12,712 bases of DNA. Source: JACJYE01 sp964432875 (GTDB taxonomy: Bacteria > Bacteroidota > Bacteroidia > Chitinophagales > Saprospiraceae). The position numbers and the translations under genes were made by a program. The notes under the pieces are model-generated. The model was not told where the DNA came from. It saw only the letters and a program-made list of their open reading frames with translations, and searched no databases. Of the stretch, positions 6,201 to 12,712 are shown piece by piece; the stretch's first letter is position 1; the number at the start of each line of letters is the position of its first letter. The DNA lies in contig CAYSPJ010000139.1 in the NCBI GenBank assembly GCA_964432875.1, positions 1-12,712 on the forward strand, in the 5' to 3' direction.

Positions 6201-6698
6201 TCAAAGCTGCTCATCTTCACAAGCAGGCAGCGCTGCAGTACGGCTGATTTTTACCCCGTCCGACAAGCGCGTCACGTGTACCGTGGCGGAGGTGCCGCAG
6301 ATGCAAGCGATTGAGCTGCTGTCGTGGCCGCCGTGCCCGCCATCGACTTCCCACAGGAAGACGTATTCTTCGGGATTTGCAAGGTCAACCCTGACGGTAG
6401 CGCCGCCCCCGAAGCAATAGCTCAGCATCAAATCGTAGCTAAAAACGGTGGCCGGGGATGTTTTTTCCTCCGCCAGCGAAACCCCTTCAACGGTGGCACC
6501 CGAGATGATGCCTGGCTCCACTACCCATTCGACATCGACCCCCATGCCAACTTTTTGAAACACCGCTGCGCTTGTAGCAGAAGGCTCTTCTGCCAATTGG
6601 AAGTCTCCCTTTTCACAGGCACTGGCGAAAACCAGAATCAGAAACAGGGTACCGTAAAACGCAGAATGCAACGAGTTCGTTTTTGCTTGCTTTTTCAT
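6201..6698 (-). CDS. Small secreted lipoprotein with an Ig/PKD-like domain, function unknown
   Basis: The 165-residue product starts with a basic n-region and hydrophobic core ending in the lipobox FASAC (Cys near residue 28), so it should be lipid-anchored. The mature part is predicted beta-rich: DVEWVVEPGIISGATVEGVS, a strand run around YCFGGGATVRVDLANPE, then FLWEVDGGHGGHDSSSIACICG and a closing VHVTRLSDG segment. The strand pattern, the F-W-VDG turn and the VHVT strand resemble an Ig or PKD-type fold. Four cysteines besides the lipidated one (YCF, ACIC, PAC) could form two disulfides, and GGHGGHD could bind a metal; both are inference. The gene faces the transport operon and ends at a strong hairpin. 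A 13-base palindrome lies 31-43 bases before the start. I do not recognise a named family. It is not in the operon, so a link with lipoprotein transport is only suggestive. Confidence 0.8.
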   Translation of the reverse strand: MKKQAKTNSLHSAFYGTLFLILVFASACEKGDFQLAEEPSATSAAVFQKVGMGVDVEWVVEPGIISGATVEGVSLAEEKTSPATVFSYDLMLSYCFGGGATVRVDLANPEEYVFLWEVDGGHGGHDSSSIACICGTSATVHVTRLSDGVKISRTAALPACEDEQL

Positions 6699-6728
6699 GA
6701 TAGTCAGGTTTTGGATGTTAATCTTGTT

Positions 6729-6741
6729 GTGCCCTGGGCAC
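6729..6741. promoter_or_regulatory. 13-base perfect palindrome upstream of the lipoprotein gene
   Basis: GTGCCCTGGGCAC is a perfect inverted repeat around a central base, located 31-43 bases upstream of the minus-strand lipoprotein start. The position suits an operator overlapping the promoter or 5' leader. GGGC at 6736-6739 can alternatively pair with GCCC at 6745-6748. No clear TAnnTTTG element was found nearby. Confidence 0.3.
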
Positions 6742-6801
6742 GGATGCCCTTCTTCCTCTTTTATTTCCCCGGTTTACCGAAGGTTACCCGCAGGAGGATA
6801 G

Positions 6802-7185
6802 ATTCTTGCAAATTATTTTGACGACTATGAAGCGCCTCAGCGGTGGGCAGGATTCGGAGTATCCGCTATCGCCGTCTCCCTGTACGAAACGAGCCTGATA
6901 CGCACCCAGCAGAAAGCCTCGGACTGAGCCCATGTCGAGCCGGCTTACGCCTACAAGGGGGCCGGCTTGAAGTCCCTCTTCACAAATACCGACATTGGCC
7001 CGGCCAAAATAGCATACATGGAAATAGCTGGGAATGGAAAACCCATCCGGGATTGGGACGAGCTGTTTGAGGTGCTGGAACTCCAAGCCTCTGATGCTGC
7101 AGACGCCTTATACCGCGAGCGCCACCGCATCGGCTTGTATGACAACTGTCGCACCGACTGCAAACCTAGCCTCAATCTGGCTTAA
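6802..7185 (+). pseudogene. Interrupted reading frame with in-frame TGA, family unknown
   Basis: One plus-strand frame reads protein-like from just after a TAG at 6799-6801 to a TAA at 7183-7185, broken only by a TGA at 6925-6927. Before the break it contains RWAGFGVSAIAVSLYETSLI, and after it AHVEPAYAYKGAGLKSLFTN and then an acidic segment with DWDELFEVLELQASDAADAL. The codons look like those of the neighbouring genes. There is no ATG, GTG or TTG in frame before 6967 (TTG), although AGGAGGA occurs at 6792-6798. The simplest reading is a gene that lost its start and gained a stop, perhaps from TGG. Alternatives are a 72-residue gene starting at the TTG, or chance. The minus-strand frame over 6784-7086 looks less protein-like. 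I do not recognise the protein. Confidence 0.4.
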
Positions 7186-7188
7186 GAT

Positions 7189-7205
7189 GCTAACAACGAG
7201 TTAGC
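7189..7205 (+). other. Small perfect hairpin after the interrupted frame
   Basis: GCTAAC (7189-7194) and GTTAGC (7200-7205) are perfect inverted repeats around AACGA, beginning 4 bases after the TAA of the interrupted frame. A hairpin so close to a stop codon supports that this was once the end of a real gene. No T-run follows, so terminator strength is doubtful. Confidence 0.35.
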
Positions 7206-7233
7206 GGCAAATCTCGCATTAAATAGTTACATG

Positions 7234-7264
7234 CAAAAAGCAGCCAGGCTATGCCCGGCTGCTT
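7234..7264 (-). terminator. Leftward intrinsic terminator
   Basis: AAGCAGCC (7238-7245) and GGCTGCTT (7257-7264) form a perfect 8-bp stem with a structured 11-base loop. On the minus strand the stem runs into TTTTT followed by GCATG, a standard Rho-independent pattern. It lies about 190 bases past the cytochrome c stop, the only intact leftward gene that could use it. On the plus strand there is no T-run, so it would not terminate the interrupted frame efficiently. Confidence 0.55.
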
Positions 7265-7280
7265 CAAAGATTCCCCTTAT

Positions 7281-7305
7281 AGTGTGTTCAATCAGTGTGT
7301 TTAAT
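7281..7305. repeat. Short tandem direct repeat
   Basis: AGTGTGTTCAAT (7281-7292) and AGTGTGTTTAAT (7294-7305) are 12-base direct repeats with one mismatch and a 13-base period. They lie in the 270-base gap 7186-7455, where I see no gene. They may be two half-sites for a regulator or a remnant of sequence duplication. Confidence 0.35.
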
Positions 7306-7455
7306 ATCAAAATCACGACAGTCTGAAAAGAAAGTTGAGGGGTGTCAAACCAGAAAAAACGACGTGATTATCCCTTACGGATCCGCTTTTTGAAGCAGCA
7401 GCGAAACCTGGTTTTGACGTATCTCTTGCTCAATTATTTATCAGACAGCCTTAAA

Positions 7456-8055
7456 CTAAATCAATTCATCCAACGCAATAGGTGCCGGCACTACATTCTG
7501 CACTGGGGGGGTGCTTTGCAAGTACTTAAAAATCGCTTCAATATCTTCATCCGCCATCTGAACAAAGTTGAACCAGGGCATGGGCGGCAGGAGCATGCGG
7601 CCACCTTCGAGCCCTTTGTACTTACCTTCGGTCAGGGCTCGTTTAAATTGCTCCAAAGACCAGGTGCCAATGCCTGAATCATCAGAGGTGATGTTCGCCG
7701 CGAAGCTGGCACCCCAGGGGCCTACGCCAGCGGTGAGGTCCTCATTGAATAATGACCAGCCATTTTGCAACGCCTCCGGCACAACTCTCGCCAATGGACG
7801 GTCGGCGGGATAGCCAGACAGCAGGAGCTCAGGGATGAGCTCCGGGCCTTGCGCGCCAATTCTTTTGGGCGAATGACAATCGTGGCAGCCCAAAATGGTC
7901 ACCAGGTATTCCCCTCTTTTTACGATAGCGTCCTCCGTCAAGGGTGCCTCAGCCACCTCCCCGGCTTTGTCAGCCGTGCAATGCACCAGCCCTAGTGCCC
8001 CTAGTGAGGTAATGGCTAAAAGGATAAAAAAATTGGTTTTAGATGTTTTGATCAT
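7456..8055 (-). CDS. Membrane-anchored single-heme c-type cytochrome
   Basis: The start at 8055 is preferred because MIKTSKTNFFILLAITSLGA is a good export signal; the longer frame to 8127 only adds a second hydrophobic stretch. The 199-residue product carries one heme c motif, CHDCH (57-61), preceded by RGEYLVTILG, and a likely distal ligand Met159 in LPPMPW. The NITSDDSGIGTWSLEQFKRA segment (121-140) matches the conserved region of cytochrome c domains found with alcohol, aldehyde and gluconate dehydrogenases, where the protein passes electrons from a dehydrogenase to the respiratory chain. Cys26 ends the hydrophobic segment in LVHC, which looks like a lipobox but has His at -1, where small residues are normal. 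It may be a lipoprotein or a helix-anchored cytochrome. No partner dehydrogenase is in view. It lies downstream of the hybrid regulator on the same strand but beyond a terminator. Confidence 0.88.
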   Translation of the reverse strand: MIKTSKTNFFILLAITSLGALGLVHCTADKAGEVAEAPLTEDAIVKRGEYLVTILGCHDCHSPKRIGAQGPELIPELLLSGYPADRPLARVVPEALQNGWSLFNEDLTAGVGPWGASFAANITSDDSGIGTWSLEQFKRALTEGKYKGLEGGRMLLPPMPWFNFVQMADEDIEAIFKYLQSTPPVQNVVPAPIALDELI

Positions 8056-8194
8056 GTCAATTATATTTTCGCCGGTCATGAAGCCGCCGATGATGAAAAT
8101 CAAAAACCTGCTTTGGGGCTTGTTCAAATTTTAACATCAACAACAAAATCTGAGCAAGCGCATCTACTCCACGCGGAGCATAGTATTCTAAACA

Positions 8195-8232
8195 GTGCAA
8201 AGATAAAAGCACACGCCGCTTGGCGGGGTGCT
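8195..8232 (-). terminator. Terminator of the hybrid two-component gene, overlapping a possible -7 element
   Basis: On the minus strand AGCAC pairs with GTGCT (8232-8228 with 8212-8208), and an inner CGCC pairs with GGCG around an AAGC loop. The stem is followed by TTTTATCTTTG, a good T-tract. It lies about 80 bases past the hybrid regulator stop. The same T-tract contains TATCTTTG (minus strand, 8205-8198), a perfect TAnnTTTG match that could serve the cytochrome gene with a leader of roughly 135 bases, but no TTG is found at -33. Confidence 0.55.
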
Positions 8233-8310
8233 CTGATGTTTCATCGAGATACCCCCCAGGTTACATTTTAGGCAAGAGCAGCATGAAATCGTCTAAAAAC
8301 AGCTCGGCGT

Positions 8311-11300
8311 TTACACGACCTTGCTGGGAGAAACGCCGAATTTCTCTTTAAAGGCGCGGGAGAAATACTTATTGCTGCTGAACCCCACCTTATAAGCCAC
8401 CTCATAGACCAGCCCCTCGCGGTTGCGGAGCATCGCCATGGCGCGTTCGAGCCGATAATCGCGTACGAAGTCGGTCACGTTCCGGTCGGTCAAAGCTTTG
8501 AGTTTGCGGTGGAGCTGCACCCGGCTGATGAACATTTTTCGGGCCAGTTCTTCCACGCTCATGTTTTCGTCCGAGAGGTTTTCGTCCAAAACAGAGGTGA
8601 AGCGATGTAAAAACTCCCGATCGTGGGCAGAGAGGTGCTCCGGCACATCGGGCATAGCCTCGTTGGCGGGTGCCCCTTGGGCATAGCGCTGGCGCAAGCG
8701 GCGGCGTTGTTCCACCAGGTTTTCCATCCGGGCCATCAGCTCATCCGTATTAAAAGGCTTGGTCAGGTAGTCGTCGGCACCGGTGCGCAGGCCTTTTATT
8801 TTGGCATCCATGGCTGATTTGGCAGTGAGCAACATCACGGGGATGTGGGCAGTAAGTTCGTTGTTTTTAAGCTCATCGCAAACCTCATAACCATCTTTGA
8901 TCGGCATCATCAGGTCGGAGATGACCAGGTCTGGTATCAAATCCTGCGCTTTTTTGATGCCCTCCTCTCCATTTGAGGCCTCAGCAACTTGCCATTGGCT
9001 GGAGATACACTGTCTGATAAAAGCCCGCAGCTCGGCATTGTCTTCGATGAGCAACACCAGCGGCTGCTCTTCATCCGCAGGCCGTGCCGCCGGCTGGCCC
9101 TCCTTTATGGTTGTGACTACCTTATCGTCGTAGGCATCTTGCGCTGGCGCAGTCGTCAAAGCAGGCAGCCAAAGCGTAAAAACAGAACCCCGCCCTTCTT
9201 CGCTCTGCACGTCCAGGCTGCCGCCCATCAGCCCCGCCAGTTCTCTGCTCAATGCCAGGCCGATACCCGTGCCTTCGGCCCGGGGGGCATGATGATCATC
9301 CACCTGATAGAAGCGATTGAAGATTTTGCCCAAGTGCTCCTGCGGGATGCCGATGCCCGTATCGCTGACGGCCACCCGTACGCCTGCCTGCCGGTGGGAA
9401 AGATGCACCTGCTCCGGAGCGGCGCCCTGGCAGATGTGGACGTGCACGCTGCCGCCTGCTGCCGTAAATTTCAAAGCATTGGAAAGCAAGTTATTGATGA
9501 TGAGCTCAGTCTTTTTCAAATCGAACATAAAGCCAGATGGAGCCTCTGTTTCCGAAATGGACAAATTCAGCCCTCGTTGCTCTGCCAGCGGCAAAAAGGA
9601 ATGAAAAACAGCTCTGACGGCCTTGCTGAAGTCGCCTTGCCGCAAATCCAAGCCCATACTGCCGCTTTCAAGCTTGGCCAGGTCCAGCAGTTCGTTCACC
9701 ATGTCTAGCAGGCGCAGGCTGTTGGTTTCGATGCGGCTAGCATTGACCGCTACCTCGGGCTCACGAGTTTTCACCAAAATGCGGCGAGCTGGCTCCAGGA
9801 TGAGCGTTAGCGGCGTGCGGAATTCGTGGGTGATATTGTTAAAAAAATTGGTCTTCATCTGCTCCAGGGCTCTGACCCGGGCGCTTTCGCGAAGCTCCGA
9901 AGCCAGTTGTTCGCGCAATTGTATGCGGCGCAACTGGAACCGATAGCCCTGCCAAACCATCCATAACAGCAGTGCTAGATAGAGCGCATAAGCCAGATTG
10001 GAACGCCACCAGGGAGGCCATATCGTGATGGCAACCGGGTTTGCCAAGGCTTGCCAGGCGCCTTCCCCATTGCTGCCCTCCACGTATAAAGTGTATCGCC
10101 CCGGTGCCAGATGGGTAAAATGCGCAAAACGGCTAGTGCCCGTCTCCACCCAATCCGGGTCTGCGCCGACAAGCCGGTAACGGTAGCGGTTTTTCTCCGG
10201 AGCGGTAAAATCGAGCGCGGCAAATTCAAAGGAGAGGTTGTTTTGGTGGTGGCTCAAATCTAACTCCCGGATATTTTCTAACGGCTCGGTAAGCGGGCTA
10301 GAGGGGTCGCCATTAATGACCGCTTGGTGGTTGATGCGTAAGCCTACCAAAAACACGGGAGGGGGGGTGGTATCTAGCTGCACTTCATCGGGAAAAAAAC
10401 GGTTCAACCCGCTTACCCCTCCAAACAGCAATTCGCCATTGGCGGCCTTATAAAAAGCCTGGGTGTTGAACTCGTTGTCTTGCAAACCCTGGCCAGCGGT
10501 GAAGGCCGTGATATTGAACATACCCTCTGGCTCATTAGGGCTTAGCTTGACCAAGCCCCGGTTGGTGCTGCACCACAGTTCGTTTTGACTGCCCGGCAGG
10601 ATGCCATAGACGACGTTGTCGGGCAGCCCGTCCTTCATGGTGATGTGCTTGAATAAACCACTGTGCAAATCGAGCCGGTTGATGCCCCCACCTTTGGTGC
10701 CTACCCAGAGTATACCCCGGGGATTAGCCGGGTCGGGCAGCAGGCAAGCGATGGAGTTGTTGTTGAGGCCTTGGGGATTGTCTGGGTTTGCCTGCAGCAG
10801 CTCAAAATCGAACGATTGGCCATTGGGGCTGCACTTGACCAAGCCCAGCTGCGTGCCGATCCATATAGTGCCATTGCCATCTTCTGCCACAGCAATAGCA
10901 CGGGCGGTGCTGGCTTTTTTGCCGAACGAAGCAGCATAATCAAACAGGTCGAAACGGGCCGTTTGGGGGTCGAAGCGCACCAGCTGGCAATTTAGCCCGG
11001 TTGCCCAGAGGTAACCGTCGTGAGCTCGCAACAAGCGGGCATAGACATAAGGCTTAAACCATTGCCCGGGCTTCCCGGCACTGGCATTTTGCCCTCCTTG
11101 CGGCGGCGATTCAAAGGGGAACAGATATGCTTTGGACTGCCCATTTTCGGGATTATAACTCCGCAGTTCGGCCGTCGTGCCCTCCTCCTCACCTCTGCCT
11201 AGCAGCCAGTACATGCCGGAAGATGGATCGATGTACATATCTAGCACCCGCTTGGGGCCGTCCGGGAATGCGCGCTGCGTACCGATCTCGCCCGTAGCCG

Positions 11301-12420
11301 GATCGTAGGGGCGCACTTCATTTACCAGCTTGCAAAAATACTGGCCGCGAGTATCGCGCCATAGGCCCCAAATACTCGTCCCTGCCGCGCCTTTATTAAA
11401 AAGCTGTTTCCGGGGGTTGATCTTACGCAGGCCGTAACCTTGTGTCCCAATCCAGATATTGCCGTTGCGGTCCGTTGTAACTGCGGAGATATCCTCATCC
11501 ACTATCCAATGTGGCCTTGAAAAATCAGGGGTTTCACCCGATGCCAAGTGCCATAGTTGATTGCTGACGGCGACCCAAAAAAAACCATTGGCAGCGGGTT
11601 TGGCAAAGGTGGTGACTATTTGTGGGCCGGGCAGCTGTTTTCGCAGGGTGGCCTGCCCGGCTTGAAAACGGATCAGCCCATTGGGGATTATGCCCCAGAT
11701 GTCGGCCCCTTTGCTGCTGCGGGTACTCGATACTTGATCGAGCGGGCGCACAAAGCCTTTGCTCAGTTCTACCTGATAAGGCCGTTCTTGGGTATATACC
11801 CATACTGCTCCTTCTTCCCGAACTTCGATAGCGCTAAAAATGACATCGCCATTGCTCTTTTCTAATTGGAACTGCCCCATAGGGAAGAAGGTCAAGTTGG
11901 TCAGCTGGCTCAAGTCCGGAACGTCGGGCAAGCCATTTTCCCATTCTGGTGGTATAGCGATGTGCACCAGCCCATTTCCTTTTTGCAGCAGATAAATAGA
12001 CCCATCCGGTGCCTCAAATATCCTGGTTATCCCAAAAGATGCGCCTTTGGCATTGCGATTGAAACTCAAGGAGAAATGGTGAAAACGGCCGGTATGCGGG
12101 TCATACAAATCCAGCCCCTTGCTATCTACAACGACCCATAGCCAAGCCCGGCTATCTTCGAACAGGGCAGTCACGGTGTTTTCGGCCAGGGAGTATGGAT
12201 TGAAAAGGTCATTGGAAAAAACCTTAAAATTATAACCGTCGTAGCGGTTCAGCCCGTCTTTGGTGGCTACCCAAAGAAAGCCGTCACGGGTCTGGCAAAG
12301 GTCAAAAATCATCCCCTGCGACAGGCCCTGCTCGATGGTCAGGCTTTCCATCAAGCCTTGCCCGCAAAGGACAGCGGTGTTGAACAAAAAGAAAAAACAG
12401 ATCCCAATACCAAGCTTCAT
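8311..12420 (-). CDS. Hybrid two-component system regulator (sensor kinase fused to response regulator with AraC-type HTH)
   Basis: This 1369-residue protein combines sensing, phosphotransfer and DNA binding. A signal peptide (about 1-20) leads into a periplasmic sensor of two-propeller type built from Reg_prop repeats, for example near 48-68, 93-116, 321-341, 518-537, 570-593 and 614-638. A Y_Y_Y domain (about 730-800) and one transmembrane helix (about 806-826) follow. The kinase has His865 in NITHEFRTPL, the N-box around Asn977-Asn981, DTGIGIP (1020-1026) and EGTGIGLAL (1049-1057). The receiver has ED at 1126-1127, phospho-acceptor Asp1169 in ISDLMMP, Thr1199 and Lys1221. Two AraC-type helix-turn-helix motifs fill about 1286-1369. 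All key residues are intact. Relatives in Bacteroides usually bind glycan fragments and activate polysaccharide-utilisation loci, but no SusC/SusD, transporter or glycoside hydrolase gene is next to it here. Its targets must lie outside the window or be something else. Confidence 0.96.
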   Translation of the reverse strand: MKLGIGICFFFLFNTAVLCGQGLMESLTIEQGLSQGMIFDLCQTRDGFLWVATKDGLNRYDGYNFKVFSNDLFNPYSLAENTVTALFEDSRAWLWVVVDSKGLDLYDPHTGRFHHFSLSFNRNAKGASFGITRIFEAPDGSIYLLQKGNGLVHIAIPPEWENGLPDVPDLSQLTNLTFFPMGQFQLEKSNGDVIFSAIEVREEGAVWVYTQERPYQVELSKGFVRPLDQVSSTRSSKGADIWGIIPNGLIRFQAGQATLRKQLPGPQIVTTFAKPAANGFFWVAVSNQLWHLASGETPDFSRPHWIVDEDISAVTTDRNGNIWIGTQGYGLRKINPRKQLFNKGAAGTSIWGLWRDTRGQYFCKLVNEVRPYDPATGEIGTQRAFPDGPKRVLDMYIDPSSGMYWLLGRGEEEGTTAELRSYNPENGQSKAYLFPFESPPQGGQNASAGKPGQWFKPYVYARLLRAHDGYLWATGLNCQLVRFDPQTARFDLFDYAASFGKKASTARAIAVAEDGNGTIWIGTQLGLVKCSPNGQSFDFELLQANPDNPQGLNNNSIACLLPDPANPRGILWVGTKGGGINRLDLHSGLFKHITMKDGLPDNVVYGILPGSQNELWCSTNRGLVKLSPNEPEGMFNITAFTAGQGLQDNEFNTQAFYKAANGELLFGGVSGLNRFFPDEVQLDTTPPPVFLVGLRINHQAVINGDPSSPLTEPLENIRELDLSHHQNNLSFEFAALDFTAPEKNRYRYRLVGADPDWVETGTSRFAHFTHLAPGRYTLYVEGSNGEGAWQALANPVAITIWPPWWRSNLAYALYLALLLWMVWQGYRFQLRRIQLREQLASELRESARVRALEQMKTNFFNNITHEFRTPLTLILEPARRILVKTREPEVAVNASRIETNSLRLLDMVNELLDLAKLESGSMGLDLRQGDFSKAVRAVFHSFLPLAEQRGLNLSISETEAPSGFMFDLKKTELIINNLLSNALKFTAAGGSVHVHICQGAAPEQVHLSHRQAGVRVAVSDTGIGIPQEHLGKIFNRFYQVDDHHAPRAEGTGIGLALSRELAGLMGGSLDVQSEEGRGSVFTLWLPALTTAPAQDAYDDKVVTTIKEGQPAARPADEEQPLVLLIEDNAELRAFIRQCISSQWQVAEASNGEEGIKKAQDLIPDLVISDLMMPIKDGYEVCDELKNNELTAHIPVMLLTAKSAMDAKIKGLRTGADDYLTKPFNTDELMARMENLVEQRRRLRQRYAQGAPANEAMPDVPEHLSAHDREFLHRFTSVLDENLSDENMSVEELARKMFISRVQLHRKLKALTDRNVTDFVRDYRLERAMAMLRNREGLVYEVAYKVGFSSNKYFSRAFKEKFGVSPSKVV

Positions 12421-12441
12421 AGGCTACGCGGTGCTTGGCTG

Positions 12442-12473
12442 CAAAAATAGATAAATTTTATCCACTATCCCAA
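12442..12473 (-). promoter_or_regulatory. Bacteroidota-type promoter of the hybrid regulator gene
   Basis: On the minus strand TTG (12473-12471) is followed after 21 bases by TATTTTTG (12449-12442), a perfect TAnnTTTG -7 element. This matches the sigma-ABfr-type consensus of a TTG-containing -33 box about 17-23 bases upstream of -7. Transcription would start near 12436, leaving a leader of roughly 15-20 bases before the ATG at 12420. The short spacer also contains GTGGATAA, shared with the possible promoter at the left edge. Confidence 0.6.
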
Positions 12474-12481
12474 GCTCCTGC

Positions 12482-12502
12482 TTAGCCAGGCGCTTCGGCT
12501 AA
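12482..12502. other. Small hairpin upstream of the hybrid regulator promoter
   Basis: TTAGCC (12482-12487) and GGCTAA (12497-12502) are perfect inverted repeats around a 9-base loop. They sit just upstream of the promoter's -33 box on the minus strand, a position that suits a regulator site. On the plus strand the stem is followed by TGGCTTTTGTCT, but no plus-strand gene nearby would use it as a terminator. Confidence 0.25.
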
Positions 12503-12567
12503 ATGGCTTTTGTCTAAGGCTGGACAGGGATTGCGCGGTCGTGTCATACGCCCCTCCAGCCCACCCC

Positions 12568-12592
12568 TCCGTGAAAATCCGTGCAATCCGTG
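12568..12592. repeat. Three-copy TCCGTG repeat, probable dispersed intergenic element
   Basis: TCCGTG occurs at 12568, 12578 and 12587 (spacing 10 and 9), separated by AAAA and CAA, then GCTAAAAA. Very similar near-tandem stretches (AATCCGTG repeated, ending in GGCTAA) are familiar to me from intergenic regions of many bacteria as dispersed repeats; that is from memory and not checked. The element lies between the hybrid regulator promoter and the possible gene end at the right edge. Confidence 0.5.
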
Positions 12593-12625
12593 GCTAAAAA
12601 CCCACACTATGGTAGCCAGCTAAAC

Positions 12626-12712
12626 CTACAAAGGCCTTTGCGGCGGAAAAAAGCCCGCAGCCTGTTTTAACATTTCTTTAGCGCACGCACTCACCCCTTG
12701 CTCAAAAAATAA
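12626..12712 (-). CDS. Possible C-terminal end of a leftward gene cut by the window edge
   Basis: The minus-strand frame is open from the window edge for 28 codons to a TAG at 12628-12626. It reads LFFEQGVSACAKEMLKQAAG followed by FFPPQRPL, consistent with an amphipathic helix and a short proline-containing tail. That is protein-like but too short to prove. If real, the gene would be co-directional with the hybrid regulator and separated from it by the TCCGTG repeat and the promoter region. I do not recognise the family. Confidence 0.35.
   Translation of the reverse strand, partial: LFFEQGVSACAKEMLKQAAGFFPPQRPL

Noticed and set aside
6925..6927. Selenocysteine-coding TGA
   Set aside because: No convincing selenocysteine-insertion hairpin directly follows the TGA, no redox motif surrounds it, and no start codon precedes it in frame. 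A nonsense mutation is simpler.
7189..7264. Integron attC-like site after the interrupted frame
   Set aside because: The GTTAGC/GCTAAC arms superficially resemble attC core sites, but the spacing is only 5 bases and the outer core pattern is missing. The second hairpin is a separate terminator.
7342..7677. Plus-strand open frame with a GTG start, 111 codons
   Set aside because: Two thirds is antisense to the cytochrome c gene, and the remaining N-terminal part has no family pattern or good start.
12568..12592. CRISPR array
   Set aside because: The repeat unit is 6 bases with 3-4-base spacers and three copies, far too short for CRISPR, and no cas genes are present.

Overview
The window looks like chromosomal DNA of a moderately GC-rich member of the Bacteroidota, plausibly near Saprospiria. 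Three things point there: a one-piece hybrid two-component regulator (propeller, Y_Y_Y, histidine kinase, receiver and AraC-type HTH domains in one protein), a TAnnTTTG-type promoter in front of it, and gene starts with little sign of Shine-Dalgarno sequences. The phylum is well supported; the class is an inference.

Left part (1-271): no intact gene. It holds a leftward C-terminal gene remnant ending at 105, a perfect hairpin (73-96), a consensus DnaA box (61-69), a possible leftward promoter (48-55) and the presumed control region of the operon that follows.

Main operon (272-5982, + strand): TetR-type regulator, outer-membrane beta-barrel-like protein, LolD/MacB-type ATPase, two FtsX/LolC-type permeases and a periplasmic LolA-like protein. 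The first five genes overlap or lie within 12 bases of each other, and the sixth follows after 55 bases. Together they supply ATP hydrolysis, an inner-membrane extraction complex, a periplasmic carrier and an outer-membrane partner. The reading is a dedicated, self-regulated pathway moving a lipid or lipoprotein from inner to outer membrane. The cargo is unknown. This is the best candidate here for an undescribed system.

Middle part (5983-7455): a 69-base structured inverted repeat and a terminator separate the operon from a convergent gene for a small lipoprotein (6201-6698, - strand). Beyond that lies a decayed reading frame interrupted by an in-frame TGA (6802-7185) and a leftward terminator.

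Right part (7456-12712, - strand): a membrane-anchored single-heme cytochrome c and a 1369-residue hybrid two-component regulator with its own promoter and terminator. No polysaccharide-utilisation genes flank the regulator here. The right edge holds a three-copy TCCGTG repeat and the possible last 28 codons of another leftward gene.
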